The notes below the pieces were generated by a model. The model was not told where the DNA came from. It searched no databases and saw only the letters and a list, made by a program, of their open reading frames with translations. The translations under genes were made by a program, and so were the position numbers. Positions 16,923 to 25,251 of a stretch of DNA of 42,859 nt are shown piece by piece (within the stretch, counting starts at the first letter, position 1; each line of letters begins with the position of its first letter). Location: contig JAXLRI010000024.1 of assembly GCA_046331175.1 (NCBI GenBank), positions 1 to 42,859 on the forward strand, given 5' to 3'. Source of the DNA: JAWKIW01 sp046331175. Lineage in GTDB: Bacteria > Actinomycetota > Acidimicrobiia > Acidimicrobiales > Acidimicrobilacustridaceae.

Positions 16923-18682
16923 CCGACGCCGAACCGGGCTCGATCGAGCCCCGGTGGGACGCGATCGTCGATGAGCGGGGTGAGCCCGGCGGCATCGCCG
17001 AACCCCCCGACATCGACGAGGCGACCTGGGGCGACACCTCGGGCCCGGTCCCCGACGGGGACGGCCCGGACGACGGGGCCTGGCAGGAGTCGAGCAGCAG
17101 CCGGCTGATGCGCTCGTCGGCGGTGGTCGCCGTCGGCACCGGCCTCTCGCGGGTCACCGGCCTCGTGCGCACGATGGCCCAGGCCTACGCGCTCGGCGCC
17201 TTCGCGGTGGCGGACGCCTTCAGCTTCGCCAACACCATCCCCAACCTGCTCTACGACCTGCTGGCGGGTGGCGTCCTGGCTGCCACCCTGGTCCCGGTCT
17301 TCGTCGACAACCTGGCCCGTCGCGACCGGCGGGCCACCGACGCCGTGGTGACGGTCATGGGCGTCGCCCTGCTCGTGGTCACCATCCTGGGCATGGCTGC
17401 CGTGCCGGTCATCGCGCTCGTCGTGCCCAACGCCGACACCCGGTCGCTCGTCGCCGCCTTCCTGTGGATGTTCCTGCCGCAGGTGTTCTTCTACGGCCTC
17501 ACCACCCTGCTGTCGGGGGTGCTCAACAGCCACCGCCGGTTCGCCGCCGCCGCGTTCGTGCCGGTGCTCAACAACATCGTCGTCATCGGCGTGCTCCTCG
17601 TGTTCAGCCGGTGGGTCGGCAGCGACACCCCCGGCGCCGGCGACCTCCTCGGCCAGCCGGGACCGCTGCTGTTCCTCGGCCTGGGCGTCACCGCCGGCAT
17701 CGTGGTGCAGGCCATCGCCTTGTGGCCGGCCCTGCGGCGGGCCCACATCCCCCTGCGGTGGCGCTTCGAGTGGCGCAACCCGGCCGTGCGCACCGTGGCC
17801 CGGCTGTCGGGCTGGACCTTCGGCTACGTCGCCACCAACCAGGTGGCCCTCTGGGTGATGCTCGGCCTGACGTTCCAGGGCGACACCCCTGGTGAACCGG
17901 TCGCCTACAGCCTCGCCTACCAGTTCTTCCAGCTGCCCTATGGCCTCCTGGCCGCGTCGGTCATCACCGCCTTCATGCCCGACCTCGCCGCCCTCGCCGC
18001 CGCCGGCGACCGCCAGCGGTTCGGCGAGCGGTTCCTGCTGGCCCTGCGGCTCACCGTGTTCCTCGTCCTGCCCGCGGCCATCGGCCTGGTGCTGCTCGCC
18101 CAGCCTGCGGTGGCCACCCTGCTCGGCCACGGGAGGTTCGTCGAGGGCGACGGCGTGGCCCGGACCGCCCAGACGCTGGTCGCCTTCGCCGTCGGGCTCG
18201 TGTCGTTCTGCCTGTACCTGCTGGCCATGCGCGGGTTCTACGCCCGCAAGGACACCCGCACGCCGTTCCTGATCAACCTGGTCGAGACGGCGGTCAACAT
18301 CGTGCTGGCCGTGACCTTCTACAAGCTCGGGTGGGGGGCGCCGGGCCTTGCCCTGTCGTTCGCCCTCGCCTACGTCGTCGGGGCCTTCATCGCCCTGGCC
18401 GTGCTGCAGCGCCGCTCGGGCGGTCTCGGCTGGACCGGGTCCACCTCGGCCCTGCTGCGGATCGGCGCCGCCGGCGCCTTCATGGCGGCCGCCGTCATCC
18501 TCGTGGCCGGGGCCGTGGGCGGCGACACCGGCGCCGAGGCCTTCGTCCGCCTGGTCGCCGGCATCGTCGCCGGGGCCGTCGTCTACCTCGGCGCCGCCGC
18601 ACTGTTCCGGGTGCCCGAGCTGCGCGACTTCGCCGCCCGCTTCGCCGGGCGGCTCCCCGGACGGCGGGCCCCGGCCGGCTGA
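16919..18682 (+). CDS. murJ: Lipid II flippase MurJ (MviN family)
   Basis: 587-residue polytopic membrane protein of the MOP superfamily; it moves lipid-linked peptidoglycan precursor across the membrane. An acidic extension of about 60 residues precedes the first helix. The family signature begins at about residue 65 with GTGLSRVTGLVRTM, followed by ADAFSFANTIPNLLYDLLAGG. Many hydrophobic helices continue to the end, including YQFFQLPYGLLAASVITA near residue 340. It is translationally coupled to the coiled-coil protein upstream (ATGA). pspA follows 63 bases later with its own -10 box. In Actinobacteria murJ is more often near the chromosome end (trxB/parA region), so its place between exported VWA proteins and PspA is notable. 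A second MurJ elsewhere in the genome cannot be excluded. Confidence 0.9.
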   Translation: MTDAEPGSIEPRWDAIVDERGEPGGIAEPPDIDEATWGDTSGPVPDGDGPDDGAWQESSSSRLMRSSAVVAVGTGLSRVTGLVRTMAQAYALGAFAVADAFSFANTIPNLLYDLLAGGVLAATLVPVFVDNLARRDRRATDAVVTVMGVALLVVTILGMAAVPVIALVVPNADTRSLVAAFLWMFLPQVFFYGLTTLLSGVLNSHRRFAAAAFVPVLNNIVVIGVLLVFSRWVGSDTPGAGDLLGQPGPLLFLGLGVTAGIVVQAIALWPALRRAHIPLRWRFEWRNPAVRTVARLSGWTFGYVATNQVALWVMLGLTFQGDTPGEPVAYSLAYQFFQLPYGLLAASVITAFMPDLAALAAAGDRQRFGERFLLALRLTVFLVLPAAIGLVLLAQPAVATLLGHGRFVEGDGVARTAQTLVAFAVGLVSFCLYLLAMRGFYARKDTRTPFLINLVETAVNIVLAVTFYKLGWGAPGLALSFALAYVVGAFIALAVLQRRSGGLGWTGSTSALLRIGAAGAFMAAAVILVAGAVGGDTGAEAFVRLVAGIVAGAVVYLGAAALFRVPELRDFAARFAGRLPGRRAPAG

Positions 18683-18732
18683 TCCCGGGCGGGCGAGGGG
18701 CAACCGAGGGACCGGATCGGGCCGCCGTCGCC

Positions 18733-18738
18733 TACCCT
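18733..18738 (+). promoter_or_regulatory. -10 box of pspA
   Basis: TACCCT, seven bases before the ATG at 18746. This spacing is why 18746 is preferred over the in-frame GTG at 18740. Confidence 0.45.
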
Positions 18739-18745
18739 GGTGGCC

Positions 18746-19600
18746 ATGTTCAAAGCCTTCAAGCGTTGGTGGAAGTACATGACCGCCAAGGTCAGCAGCG
18801 GCGTGGACGAGCGGGCCGATCCCAAGATCCAGCTCGAGCAGGCCATCGCCGAAGCCCAGGAGCAGCACCGCCGGCTCAAGGAGCAGGCGGCCAACGTGAT
18901 CGCCAACCAGAAGCAGGCCGAGATGCGCCTGAACCGCTCGATGGAGGAGTACGAGCGGCTCAACGCCAACGCTCGGCAGGCGATCCTCATGGCCGACGAG
19001 GCGCAGCGCACCGGCGACGACAAGAAGATGCAGGAGTACACGGCGGCCGCCGAGTCCTTCGCCAACCGCATCATCGCCCTCGAGGGCGAGATCGAGCAGG
19101 GCAAGTCGCTCGTGCTGCAGTCGTCCCAGGCGGCCGAGCAGGCCAAGGCGGCGGTCTCGCAGAACGCCTCGGCCCTGCAGAAGAAGCTCGCCGAGCGCCA
19201 GAAGCTGATGGGCCAGCTCGACCAGGCCAAGATGCAAGAGCAGATGAACACGGCCATGGCCCAGCTCAGCGAGACCGTGGGCGCCGACGTGCCGTCGTTC
19301 GAAGAGGTGCGCGACAAGATCGAGGCCCGCTACGCCAGGGCCAAGAGCGTGTCCGAGCTCACCGAGCAGTCGGTCGAGTCGAACATGATGGAGATCGAGG
19401 CCGCCGCCCGCAACGTCGAGGCCCAGGCCCGGCTCACCCAGATCCGCGAGCAGCTCGGCCTGGCCCCGGCGGCCACCGCCGAGGTGGGCACCGGCACCGC
19501 CGACGCCGCCGGCCAGGTCGCCGCCGCCGGCGGTGACGCAGCGGCCCCGCCCGTGGCCCAGCCGGTCGAGACGCCCAAGCCCGAGAACGCCGGCGCCTGA
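18746..19600 (+). CDS. pspA: PspA/IM30 family membrane-stress protein
   Basis: 284 residues, almost wholly helical, beginning MFKAFKRWWKYMTAK, an amphipathic helix of the kind that binds stressed membrane. Long coiled-coil segments follow (residues about 25-225, with frequent Gln/Glu/Ala). An Ala/Gly/Pro-rich tail of about 45 residues ends the protein. PspA proteins belong to the ESCRT-III-like superfamily and stabilise damaged membranes and proton motive force. No pspF, clgR or sigma-54 promoter is visible; a leaderless sigma-70-like box is present instead. Being last in the block with AAA+ ATPase, exported VWA protein and MurJ, it supports an envelope-maintenance role for the set. Strong hairpin 3' of the stop. 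Confidence 0.92.
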   Translation: MFKAFKRWWKYMTAKVSSGVDERADPKIQLEQAIAEAQEQHRRLKEQAANVIANQKQAEMRLNRSMEEYERLNANARQAILMADEAQRTGDDKKMQEYTAAAESFANRIIALEGEIEQGKSLVLQSSQAAEQAKAAVSQNASALQKKLAERQKLMGQLDQAKMQEQMNTAMAQLSETVGADVPSFEEVRDKIEARYARAKSVSELTEQSVESNMMEIEAAARNVEAQARLTQIREQLGLAPAATAEVGTGTADAAGQVAAAGGDAAAPPVAQPVETPKPENAGA

Positions 19601-19607
19601 CGTCGCC

Positions 19608-19651
19608 ACGACGGCCCGGGGGCGCGCGTCGGCGTGCACCCGGGCCGTCGT
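19608..19651. terminator. Bidirectional hairpin between pspA and proB
   Basis: 13-bp perfect stem (ACGACGGCCCGGG at 19608-19620, complement at 19639-19651). The 18-base loop itself can pair GCGCGC with GCGTGC. It lies between convergent stops at 19600 and 19674. Confidence 0.6.
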
Positions 19652-19673
19652 CGCGCCCGGGGCCCCGCTGGGA

Positions 19674-20816
19674 TCAGGTGGGCAGCACGACCAGGTCGTC
19701 GCGGTGGATCAGGAACGGGGCGACGCCTTCGGGCAGATCGCCACGACGCCGGCCGGCGATGGCCGCGGCGGTGGCGGCGTCCACCCGAGCCAGCCCCTTG
19801 GCGAACACCACCCCGTCGGGTCCGGCCACCTCCACCGCCTCGTCGGCGGCGAAGGCACCGCGCACGGCGGTCACCCCGGCGGCCAGCAGCGAGGTGCCGC
19901 CCCCGAGCAGGGCCCGGCGGGCGCCTTCGTCGACCTCGACGGTGCCGGCCGAGCCCACCGCGAAGGCGATCCACAGCTTCCGGGCCGGCAGGTCGCGATC
20001 GTGGGGCCGCACCACGGTGCCGACGCCGGCGGTGCCGGCCACCGCATCGGCGAGGACCTCGGGCCGATCGGCGGCGGCGATCACCGTGCGCACCCCCGAC
20101 CAGGCGGCGATCTTGGCGGCCGCCAGCTTGGACGCCATCCCCCCGCTCCCCCGGTCGGTGCCGGCGCCGCCGGCCACCCGCTCGAGGGCGTGGTCGACCT
20201 CGAGGATCTCCTCGATGAGCGAGGCCGAGTCGTCGCGGCGGGGGTCGGCGGTGAGCAGACCTGGGGTGTCGGTGAGCAGCACCAGCAGGTCGGCGTCCAC
20301 CAGGTGGGCGACCAGCGCGGCGATGCGGTCGTTGTCGCCGAACCGGATCTCGTCGTCGGCGATGGCGTCGTTCTCGTTGACCACCGGCACCACGCCCAGC
20401 TCCAGGAGCCGTTCGAGGGTCCCCCGGGCGTGGAGGTACTGGTTGCGCTCGCGGAAGTCGAGCGGCGCCACGAGCACCTGGCCGGCGACCAGGTCGTGGC
20501 CGGCCAGCTCCTCGTTGTAGACCTGCATCAGCCGGCTCTGGCCGATGGCGGCAACGGCCTGCAGGGTGACGGCGTCGCGGGGCCGCTTGTCGCCGCCCAG
20601 CCCGAGCGCCGGCAGCCCGGCCCCGATGGCCCCCGAGGTGACCACCACGACGTCGTGGCCGTCCCCCCGCAGGCCGGCCACCTCAGCGCACAGCTTGGCG
20701 ATGGCCGGCCGATCGACCTCGCCCCGCGCGTCGGTGACCGACGACGTGCCGATCTTCACGACGGCCCGCAGGGCCCCGGCCCGGCGACGATCCGAGCCCA
20801 GCCCCAGGCCGCTCAC
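19674..20816 (-). CDS. proB: Glutamate 5-kinase
   Basis: Phosphorylates glutamate to gamma-glutamyl phosphate, the first and feedback-regulated step of proline synthesis. With the GTG at 20816 the protein has 380 residues, typical for the kinase plus C-terminal PUA domain. Motifs include VVKIGTSSVTD near residue 20, VTSGAIGAGLPALG near 60, VPVVNENDAIADDEIRFGDND near 150, GSGGMASKLAAAKIA near 225, and the PUA part with GTSLLAAGVTAVRG. A longer frame upstream would read through a duplicated obgE tail and is rejected. The GTG start overlaps the stop of the 22-codon gene upstream (GTGA), so it is coupled to it and, through it, to obgE. Confidence 0.94.
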   Translation of the reverse strand: MSGLGLGSDRRRAGALRAVVKIGTSSVTDARGEVDRPAIAKLCAEVAGLRGDGHDVVVVTSGAIGAGLPALGLGGDKRPRDAVTLQAVAAIGQSRLMQVYNEELAGHDLVAGQVLVAPLDFRERNQYLHARGTLERLLELGVVPVVNENDAIADDEIRFGDNDRIAALVAHLVDADLLVLLTDTPGLLTADPRRDDSASLIEEILEVDHALERVAGGAGTDRGSGGMASKLAAAKIAAWSGVRTVIAAADRPEVLADAVAGTAGVGTVVRPHDRDLPARKLWIAFAVGSAGTVEVDEGARRALLGGGTSLLAAGVTAVRGAFAADEAVEVAGPDGVVFAKGLARVDAATAAAIAGRRRGDLPEGVAPFLIHRDDLVVLPT

Positions 20817-20881
20817 CGAGCCACCCACTCGTCGGGCTCGTCGTCGAACGACAGGCCCCCGATGCGCACGGTGCCGCTCAT
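20813..20881 (-). CDS. 22-residue mini-gene duplicating the ObgE C-terminus
   Basis: The frame reads MSGTVRIGGLSFDDEPDEWV plus AR, then TGA. The last residues of ObgE read GDTVHIGGLSFDYEPDDRV plus AR, so this is a second copy of the obgE 3' end displaced by 65 bases. By eye, 52 of 57 aligned bases match (20821-20877 against 20886-20942). All five differences change the amino acid. The ATG overlaps the obgE stop (ATGA) and the TGA overlaps the proB GTG (GTGA), so it bridges two genes by back-to-back coupling. It could be a translated peptide or just a relic that preserves coupling. Function unknown. Confidence 0.6.
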   Translation of the reverse strand: MSGTVRIGGLSFDDEPDEWVAR

Positions 20882-22149
20882 CGCGCCACCCGGTCGTCGG
20901 GCTCGTAGTCGAACGACAGGCCCCCGATGTGCACGGTGTCGCCGGCCGCGACACCCGCCCGGACGAGCGCCCGGTCGACGCCCAGGCGCGCCAGCCGCTG
21001 CTGGGCGTAGGCGAGCGCCTCGGGGTTGGTCAGGTCGGACAGGGCGACGGCCCGCTCGGCCTCGCGGCCGACCACGACCCAGTCGCCGTCGTCGGATCGC
21101 TCGACCCGGAAGCCCTCCTCGGCGGGCCGGAAGACGACGAAGGCCTCAGGCTCGGGCTCGGCGGCTCGAGCGTCCCGCACCAGATCGGCCATGCGGCCGA
21201 CCACCGCCGGCAGGCCCTCGCCGGTCACCCCCGACACCACCAGGTCGACCGCGTCGGCCGCGGCCGACAACGTGGCGGGGTCGGCCACGTCGGCGCGCGA
21301 CCCGACCACGAGACGAGGCCGGTCGAGCAGCTCGGGCCGGTAGCGACCCAGCTCGGCGAGGAGCACCCGGCGCTGCTCGACGGGGTCGGCGCCGCCGGTG
21401 TCGGCGGCCAGATCGAGGAGCAGCACCAGCACCCGGGCCCGCTCGATGTGGCGCAGGAAGCGGTGCCCGAGGCCGCGGCCCTCGCTGGCTCCTTCGATGA
21501 GCCCCGGGATGTCGGCGACCACGAACTCGGTGCCGTCGTCGAGTCGGACGACGCCCAGGTTGGGCTCGAGCGTGGTGAACGGGTAGTCGGCGATCTTGGG
21601 GCGGGCGGCGGAGATGCGGGAGATGAGCGTGGACTTGCCGACGTTGGGGAACCCGACCAGGGCCACGTCGGCCATGAGCTTGAGCTCGAGCCGCAGCCAC
21701 CGCTCCTCGCCCTCCTCGCCCTGCTCGGCGAAGCCGGGGGCCCGGCGACGGTTCGACAGGAAGCGGGCGTTGCCCTTGCCGCCCCGCCCGCCGGCGGCAG
21801 CCAGCCAGCGGTCGCCATGGCGCAGGAGGTCGGCCAGCACCTCGCCGTCGAAGTCGTGCACCACCGTGCCCTCGGGGACGTGGACGACGAGGTCGTCACC
21901 GGAAGCGCCGTGCTTGCGCTTGCCCTGGCCGTGGGTGCCGCTGGACGCCCGACGGTGGGGGTGGTCCTTGAAGGCCAGCAGCGAGGCCACGTTGCGGTCG
22001 GCCACCAGCCAGACGTCGCCCCCGCTGCCGCCGTCGCCGCCATCGGGGCCGCCCTTGGCCACGTGGGCCTCGCGCCGGAACGAGATGCAGCCGGCGCCGC
22101 CGTCGCCGCCCCGCACGTTCAGGTTGCACTCGTCGACGAAGCCGGCCAC
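20878..22149 (-). CDS. obgE: Obg family GTPase (ribosome assembly / stress)
   Basis: 423 residues in the standard order: glycine-rich Obg fold (1 to about 158, starting MAGFVDECNLNVRGGDGGAG), G domain (about 160-325, with GFPNVGKSTLISRIS as G1 and DIPGLIEGA as G3), and a C-terminal OCT domain ending in IGGLSFDYEPDD. Obg GTPases act in large-subunit maturation and growth control. The GTG start is seven bases after TAGTCT, a leaderless arrangement. Obg usually follows rplU-rpmA; here a dGTPase gene and four pilin genes lie between. Its last about 60 bases are duplicated immediately downstream. Confidence 0.96.
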   Translation of the reverse strand: MAGFVDECNLNVRGGDGGAGCISFRREAHVAKGGPDGGDGGSGGDVWLVADRNVASLLAFKDHPHRRASSGTHGQGKRKHGASGDDLVVHVPEGTVVHDFDGEVLADLLRHGDRWLAAAGGRGGKGNARFLSNRRRAPGFAEQGEEGEERWLRLELKLMADVALVGFPNVGKSTLISRISAARPKIADYPFTTLEPNLGVVRLDDGTEFVVADIPGLIEGASEGRGLGHRFLRHIERARVLVLLLDLAADTGGADPVEQRRVLLAELGRYRPELLDRPRLVVGSRADVADPATLSAAADAVDLVVSGVTGEGLPAVVGRMADLVRDARAAEPEPEAFVVFRPAEEGFRVERSDDGDWVVVGREAERAVALSDLTNPEALAYAQQRLARLGVDRALVRAGVAAGDTVHIGGLSFDYEPDDRVAR

Positions 22150-22156
22150 GGCGCAA

Positions 22157-22162
22157 AGACTA
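22157..22162 (-). promoter_or_regulatory. -10 box of obgE
   Basis: TAGTCT on the minus strand, seven bases before the GTG at 22149. It directly abuts the hairpin ending the pilin operon. Confidence 0.5.
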
Positions 22163-22184
22163 GGGGCGGCCCGCAGGCCGCCCC
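22163..22184 (-). terminator. Hairpin ending the pilin operon
   Basis: GGGGCGGCC (22163-22171) and GGCCGCCCC (22176-22184) form a perfect 9-bp stem around a 4-base loop, 25 bases after the stop of the TadG-like gene. No T-run, but the adjoining obgE -10 box makes a boundary here sensible. Confidence 0.5.
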
Positions 22185-22209
22185 CAAGTGCTTCGGATGG
22201 ACCCGACCG

Positions 22210-23952
22210 CTACGGGTTCGGGATGAGCCGGATCGGGGCCCCCTTGACGGTCACACCCCAGGTGGTGCGGTCGGTCGAGGAGCTGCCGATGTAGTACTTG
22301 ATCTTGTACCACTGCTTGCCCCCGAAGGCGGCGGTGATGTCGGCGGGCAGCTGGATGGTGAACTTGAGCAGCCGGTCGCTGTACTTCGACGACGAGGTCC
22401 GGTTCGGGCCGGGCTGCGGGTTGTTCGCCGACGGGTTGGTGGCGCCGGTGTAGTTGTTGCCCCAGATGTCGATGGCCTTCGGGATGGTCGTGCCCACGAG
22501 GGGCCCGGCCCGCAACGTGATGGTGGCCGACGTGCCCGTCCACGACCCCTGGCCAGTGTCGGTGGGCGCAACGGTGCCGTCGTTGCACGGCGAGGGGTTG
22601 CCGTCGTAGCAGCGGACCTCCCAATCGAAGTCGACGGGCTGGTCATTCGGGTCGAGGATCTGCAGGGCCACCGAGCCCTCACCAGGGTCCCACAGCGAGA
22701 GCTCCATCTTCTTGTTGTTGTAGTCCGGACCGATCTGCGCCAGGTAGAACTGCGCCTGGGTACCCGCGAGGTTGGCGTAGACGCCGAGGTTGGCGTACCC
22801 GTACACCTGTGGGCAGCTCGCCGAGTAGGCGATCGCCCCCGACGACGTCTCGTTGGTGTCCGACGAGCAGGGCACCCACGATGCGGCGCCGGCCCGGAGG
22901 GCGAAGGCGTTCGAGCCGTGCCTCGTGCTCCCGGAACCGGTCTGGCTCTGCACCTGGACGAAGTAGACGCCCTTGGTCGGGTTGTTGATCGTGTAGAGGG
23001 TCTTCCAGGTGTTCTGCCAGCTCCCGTTGGCGGTGCAGTTGCCCGAACCCAGGGTGACCGACGTGAGGGTGCCGGTCTGCAGGGGATCGAAGCTGGAGTT
23101 GTCCCGCATCGTGTAGGTCGTGTTGAAGGCCGTCTCGCCGCTGCCCACGCTGTCGCCCGGGATGCTCCCGTTGCACAACGGTGCGTCGTAGATCTGCACG
23201 TTGACCGACCCGGTCACGTTCTGCTTGAACTCGACGGCGTAGAAGTAGCCGTTGCTGTCGTACTCGGGGTTGGTGATGGTCGAAGCCCCGGTGCAGCGGA
23301 ACGAAGGGCTGCTGTAGCCATAGTTGGCGTCGGTCTGGGCCTGGATCCGGTCGCCGTTCTCCTTCGACGCACAGCCACCGCTGACCGCCAGCCAGAAGTT
23401 CTCCCGGAAGCACTGTCCGCCCGTGCACGAGGTGTTCGTGTCGTAGCCCGGTGGATCCTGGATGTAGCGGTTCCCGGTACCCAGGAAGTTCTTCGGGCTG
23501 CCCATCGACACCGGCTTGATGTACTGGGCGGTGCCGGTCCGCTCGATGGAGACGCTCGGTCGGAACACCTTGGTGAAGTACTGGTTGGCGTTGGCGTCGG
23601 CAATCGTGACCTTGAGCTTGGCCGTGGGGTCGGGCACCTGCGCGATCGTGATCGTCACACCGTTCACACCGTTGGTGAACCCATTGCGCTGGGCCACGGC
23701 GTTCGCCGCAGACGTCGCGTTCGCGAGGTTGGGCAACTCCTGCACTCCTGCCAGCGATGCCGCGTCGGCTGCTCGCTGGATCTGCGACGCCCGCGCATAC
23801 CACGACCCGAGGTCGACGGCGAAGCCGGTGAAGGCCAGGATCGGCAACATCATGAGCGCAGTGAGCGCCAGGACGTAGCCCTCGTCTCGCCCGATCCGAC
23901 GCCGGGAGCGACGGTGGCGGACGGGATCGGTTCGGCGTGCTGCGGCTCGCAT
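22210..23952 (-). CDS. TadG-like minor pilin with large cysteine-rich extracellular domain
   Basis: 580 residues. A basic start is followed by DEGYVLALTALMMLPILAF and an N-terminal membrane helix (about 25-48), then the typical AVDLGSWYARASQIQRAADA, which marks TadE/TadG-like pilus-assembly proteins. Position +5 after the glycine is Leu rather than Glu, as in many TadG proteins. The remaining about 500 residues are extracellular, rich in Asn, Ser, Thr, Gly and Tyr, with ten cysteines, an even number suited to disulfides. That part resembles a surface-exposed adhesive or tip domain rather than a structural pilin. The ATG (23952) has GGAGG nine bases upstream inside the end of the previous gene. 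Last gene of a four-gene minus-strand operon. Confidence 0.75.
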   Translation of the reverse strand: MRAAARRTDPVRHRRSRRRIGRDEGYVLALTALMMLPILAFTGFAVDLGSWYARASQIQRAADAASLAGVQELPNLANATSAANAVAQRNGFTNGVNGVTITIAQVPDPTAKLKVTIADANANQYFTKVFRPSVSIERTGTAQYIKPVSMGSPKNFLGTGNRYIQDPPGYDTNTSCTGGQCFRENFWLAVSGGCASKENGDRIQAQTDANYGYSSPSFRCTGASTITNPEYDSNGYFYAVEFKQNVTGSVNVQIYDAPLCNGSIPGDSVGSGETAFNTTYTMRDNSSFDPLQTGTLTSVTLGSGNCTANGSWQNTWKTLYTINNPTKGVYFVQVQSQTGSGSTRHGSNAFALRAGAASWVPCSSDTNETSSGAIAYSASCPQVYGYANLGVYANLAGTQAQFYLAQIGPDYNNKKMELSLWDPGEGSVALQILDPNDQPVDFDWEVRCYDGNPSPCNDGTVAPTDTGQGSWTGTSATITLRAGPLVGTTIPKAIDIWGNNYTGATNPSANNPQPGPNRTSSSKYSDRLLKFTIQLPADITAAFGGKQWYKIKYYIGSSSTDRTTWGVTVKGAPIRLIPNP

Positions 23953-23957
23953 GGTGG

Positions 23958-24581
23958 TCAGCCTCCGACCGCGCTGGGCTCCACGACGTAGACGGTGTAG
24001 CGCTTCATCGTGAAGTTGTTGGGCAGGATCCGGGTGATCGGCGCGTAGGTCACGTCGATGTACACACCGACCTTGTCGTTCTCGGGATCACGGTTGCGGG
24101 GGCACCAGTTGGTGTCCCACGAGCCCGACGCGCACGAGTTGTTCGTGCCGGCGATGAACCCGGACGGCGTCGACGTCTTGACCTGAGCCGACGAGTAGAC
24201 GTTGCAGGACCCCGACAGCCCGTTGGCCGCGTTGTTGGACGGGGTGATGCTGGCGCAGTTGGACGGCACCTGGCCGTTGGCAGCGGTGCTCTTGTACACG
24301 ACCACCTTGTTGATGGTGAGCCGCGGCGCCGCGCCCAGCGCCGAATCGATGGCTCGTAGGCCCTCGAAGTCGGCCCAACGGGAGTTCGACTGCTGACCGA
24401 TCATCCGGCCGGCGCTCATCAGCGCTGTCTGGATCTGCTGGTCCTGGCGGTAGGCGAGGCCGTACTCGACGATTCCGATCACGAAGAGGATCAGCACCGG
24501 AGCGACGAGTGCGAACTCGACGAGGCCGGCACCCTGATCGTCGGCGAGACGACGGGGATGTGAAGCGCAACAGGCGGTCAT
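23958..24581 (-). CDS. TadE-like minor pilin (second copy)
   Basis: 207 residues. Segment DDQGAGLVEFALVAPVLILF holds the glycine-cleaved TadE motif with Glu at +5, followed by one membrane helix (about 22-42) and YRQDQQIQTALMSAGRMIG. The exported part has four cysteines and ends in SYNT-like beta segments; it shares the C-N-V-Y block and the spacing of cysteines with the upstream TadE-like protein, so the two look like tandem paralogues. The ATG at 24581 overlaps the upstream stop (ATGA); an upstream extension of the frame is rejected for that reason. No prepilin peptidase is in the window, so processing must rely on one encoded elsewhere. Confidence 0.78.
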   Translation of the reverse strand: MTACCASHPRRLADDQGAGLVEFALVAPVLILFVIGIVEYGLAYRQDQQIQTALMSAGRMIGQQSNSRWADFEGLRAIDSALGAAPRLTINKVVVYKSTAANGQVPSNCASITPSNNAANGLSGSCNVYSSAQVKTSTPSGFIAGTNNSCASGSWDTNWCPRNRDPENDKVGVYIDVTYAPITRILPNNFTMKRYTVYVVEPSAVGG

Positions 24582-25249
24582 GTCGGGTCGATGTTCCCGG
24601 GCTCGAGACGGGCGATGCTGGCGACCTCGATGTCCTTGCTGGCCCCGAGCAGACCCGTGAGGTTCTTGTGCTTGAGCTTCATGTACACGCCGAGGTAGGC
24701 GATGTCGTACGGCGTGGGGCCGTCGGGTCGGCCGCTCGGCGCCGTGGTCAGAAGGGGGTTCCACCCACAGGCGGGCTGGCCGCCGGCGAGGCACTTGAAG
24801 TAGTCGGCGTTGCCCGTCTGGACCTGGTAGAAGGCGACGAGGGGCACGTAGACGTTGCAGGTGTTGGTGACCGGCCCGGCACTCGTCTTGCACTGGGCGG
24901 GCACCTGGGCCAGCGGCGAGCCGTACGTCGAGGCGTTGGCCTTGAAGATCACGATCCGATCGATGTCGGCCGGCCGCAGGGTGGCGGTGTCCTGGCGCAT
25001 GGCGGCGATGATCGTGTAGTCGGCCGTGGCTCCGGTGGAGGTGGTCTTGTTGCCCTGGATGGCGCCCACCTTGGCGCCGTCGGCCACGGCCTCACCAGAG
25101 GTGAGGTAGTCGCGGTACAGGTAGGCGGTGTCGAGCATGCCGAGCAGCAGGACCAGCAGCACCGGTGTGATCAGGGCGGCCTCCACGAGCGCGACGCCCT
25201 GGTCGCCCTGCCACCGGCCTGGTGCCGTCGAGGTGGGTCGGGTGCTCAT
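24578..25249 (-). CDS. TadE-like minor pilin (first copy)
   Basis: 223 residues. GDQGVALVEAALITPVLLVL contains the TadE-type motif (Gly, then Glu at +5) and a membrane helix (about 20-40), followed by LYRDYLTSGEAVADGAKVG. Four cysteines lie in the exported part, with NTCNVYVP matching the CNVY block of the next protein. The ATG at 25249 is two bases after the stop of the Flp-like gene. The reading frame is open far upstream over the Flp-like gene, but that part is its antisense-frame shadow. TadE-family proteins are needed for assembling Flp pili or related secreted structures. Confidence 0.78.
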   Translation of the reverse strand: MSTRPTSTAPGRWQGDQGVALVEAALITPVLLVLLLGMLDTAYLYRDYLTSGEAVADGAKVGAIQGNKTTSTGATADYTIIAAMRQDTATLRPADIDRIVIFKANASTYGSPLAQVPAQCKTSAGPVTNTCNVYVPLVAFYQVQTGNADYFKCLAGGQPACGWNPLLTTAPSGRPDGPTPYDIAYLGVYMKLKHKNLTGLLGASKDIEVASIARLEPGNIDPT

Positions 25250-25251
25250 GG

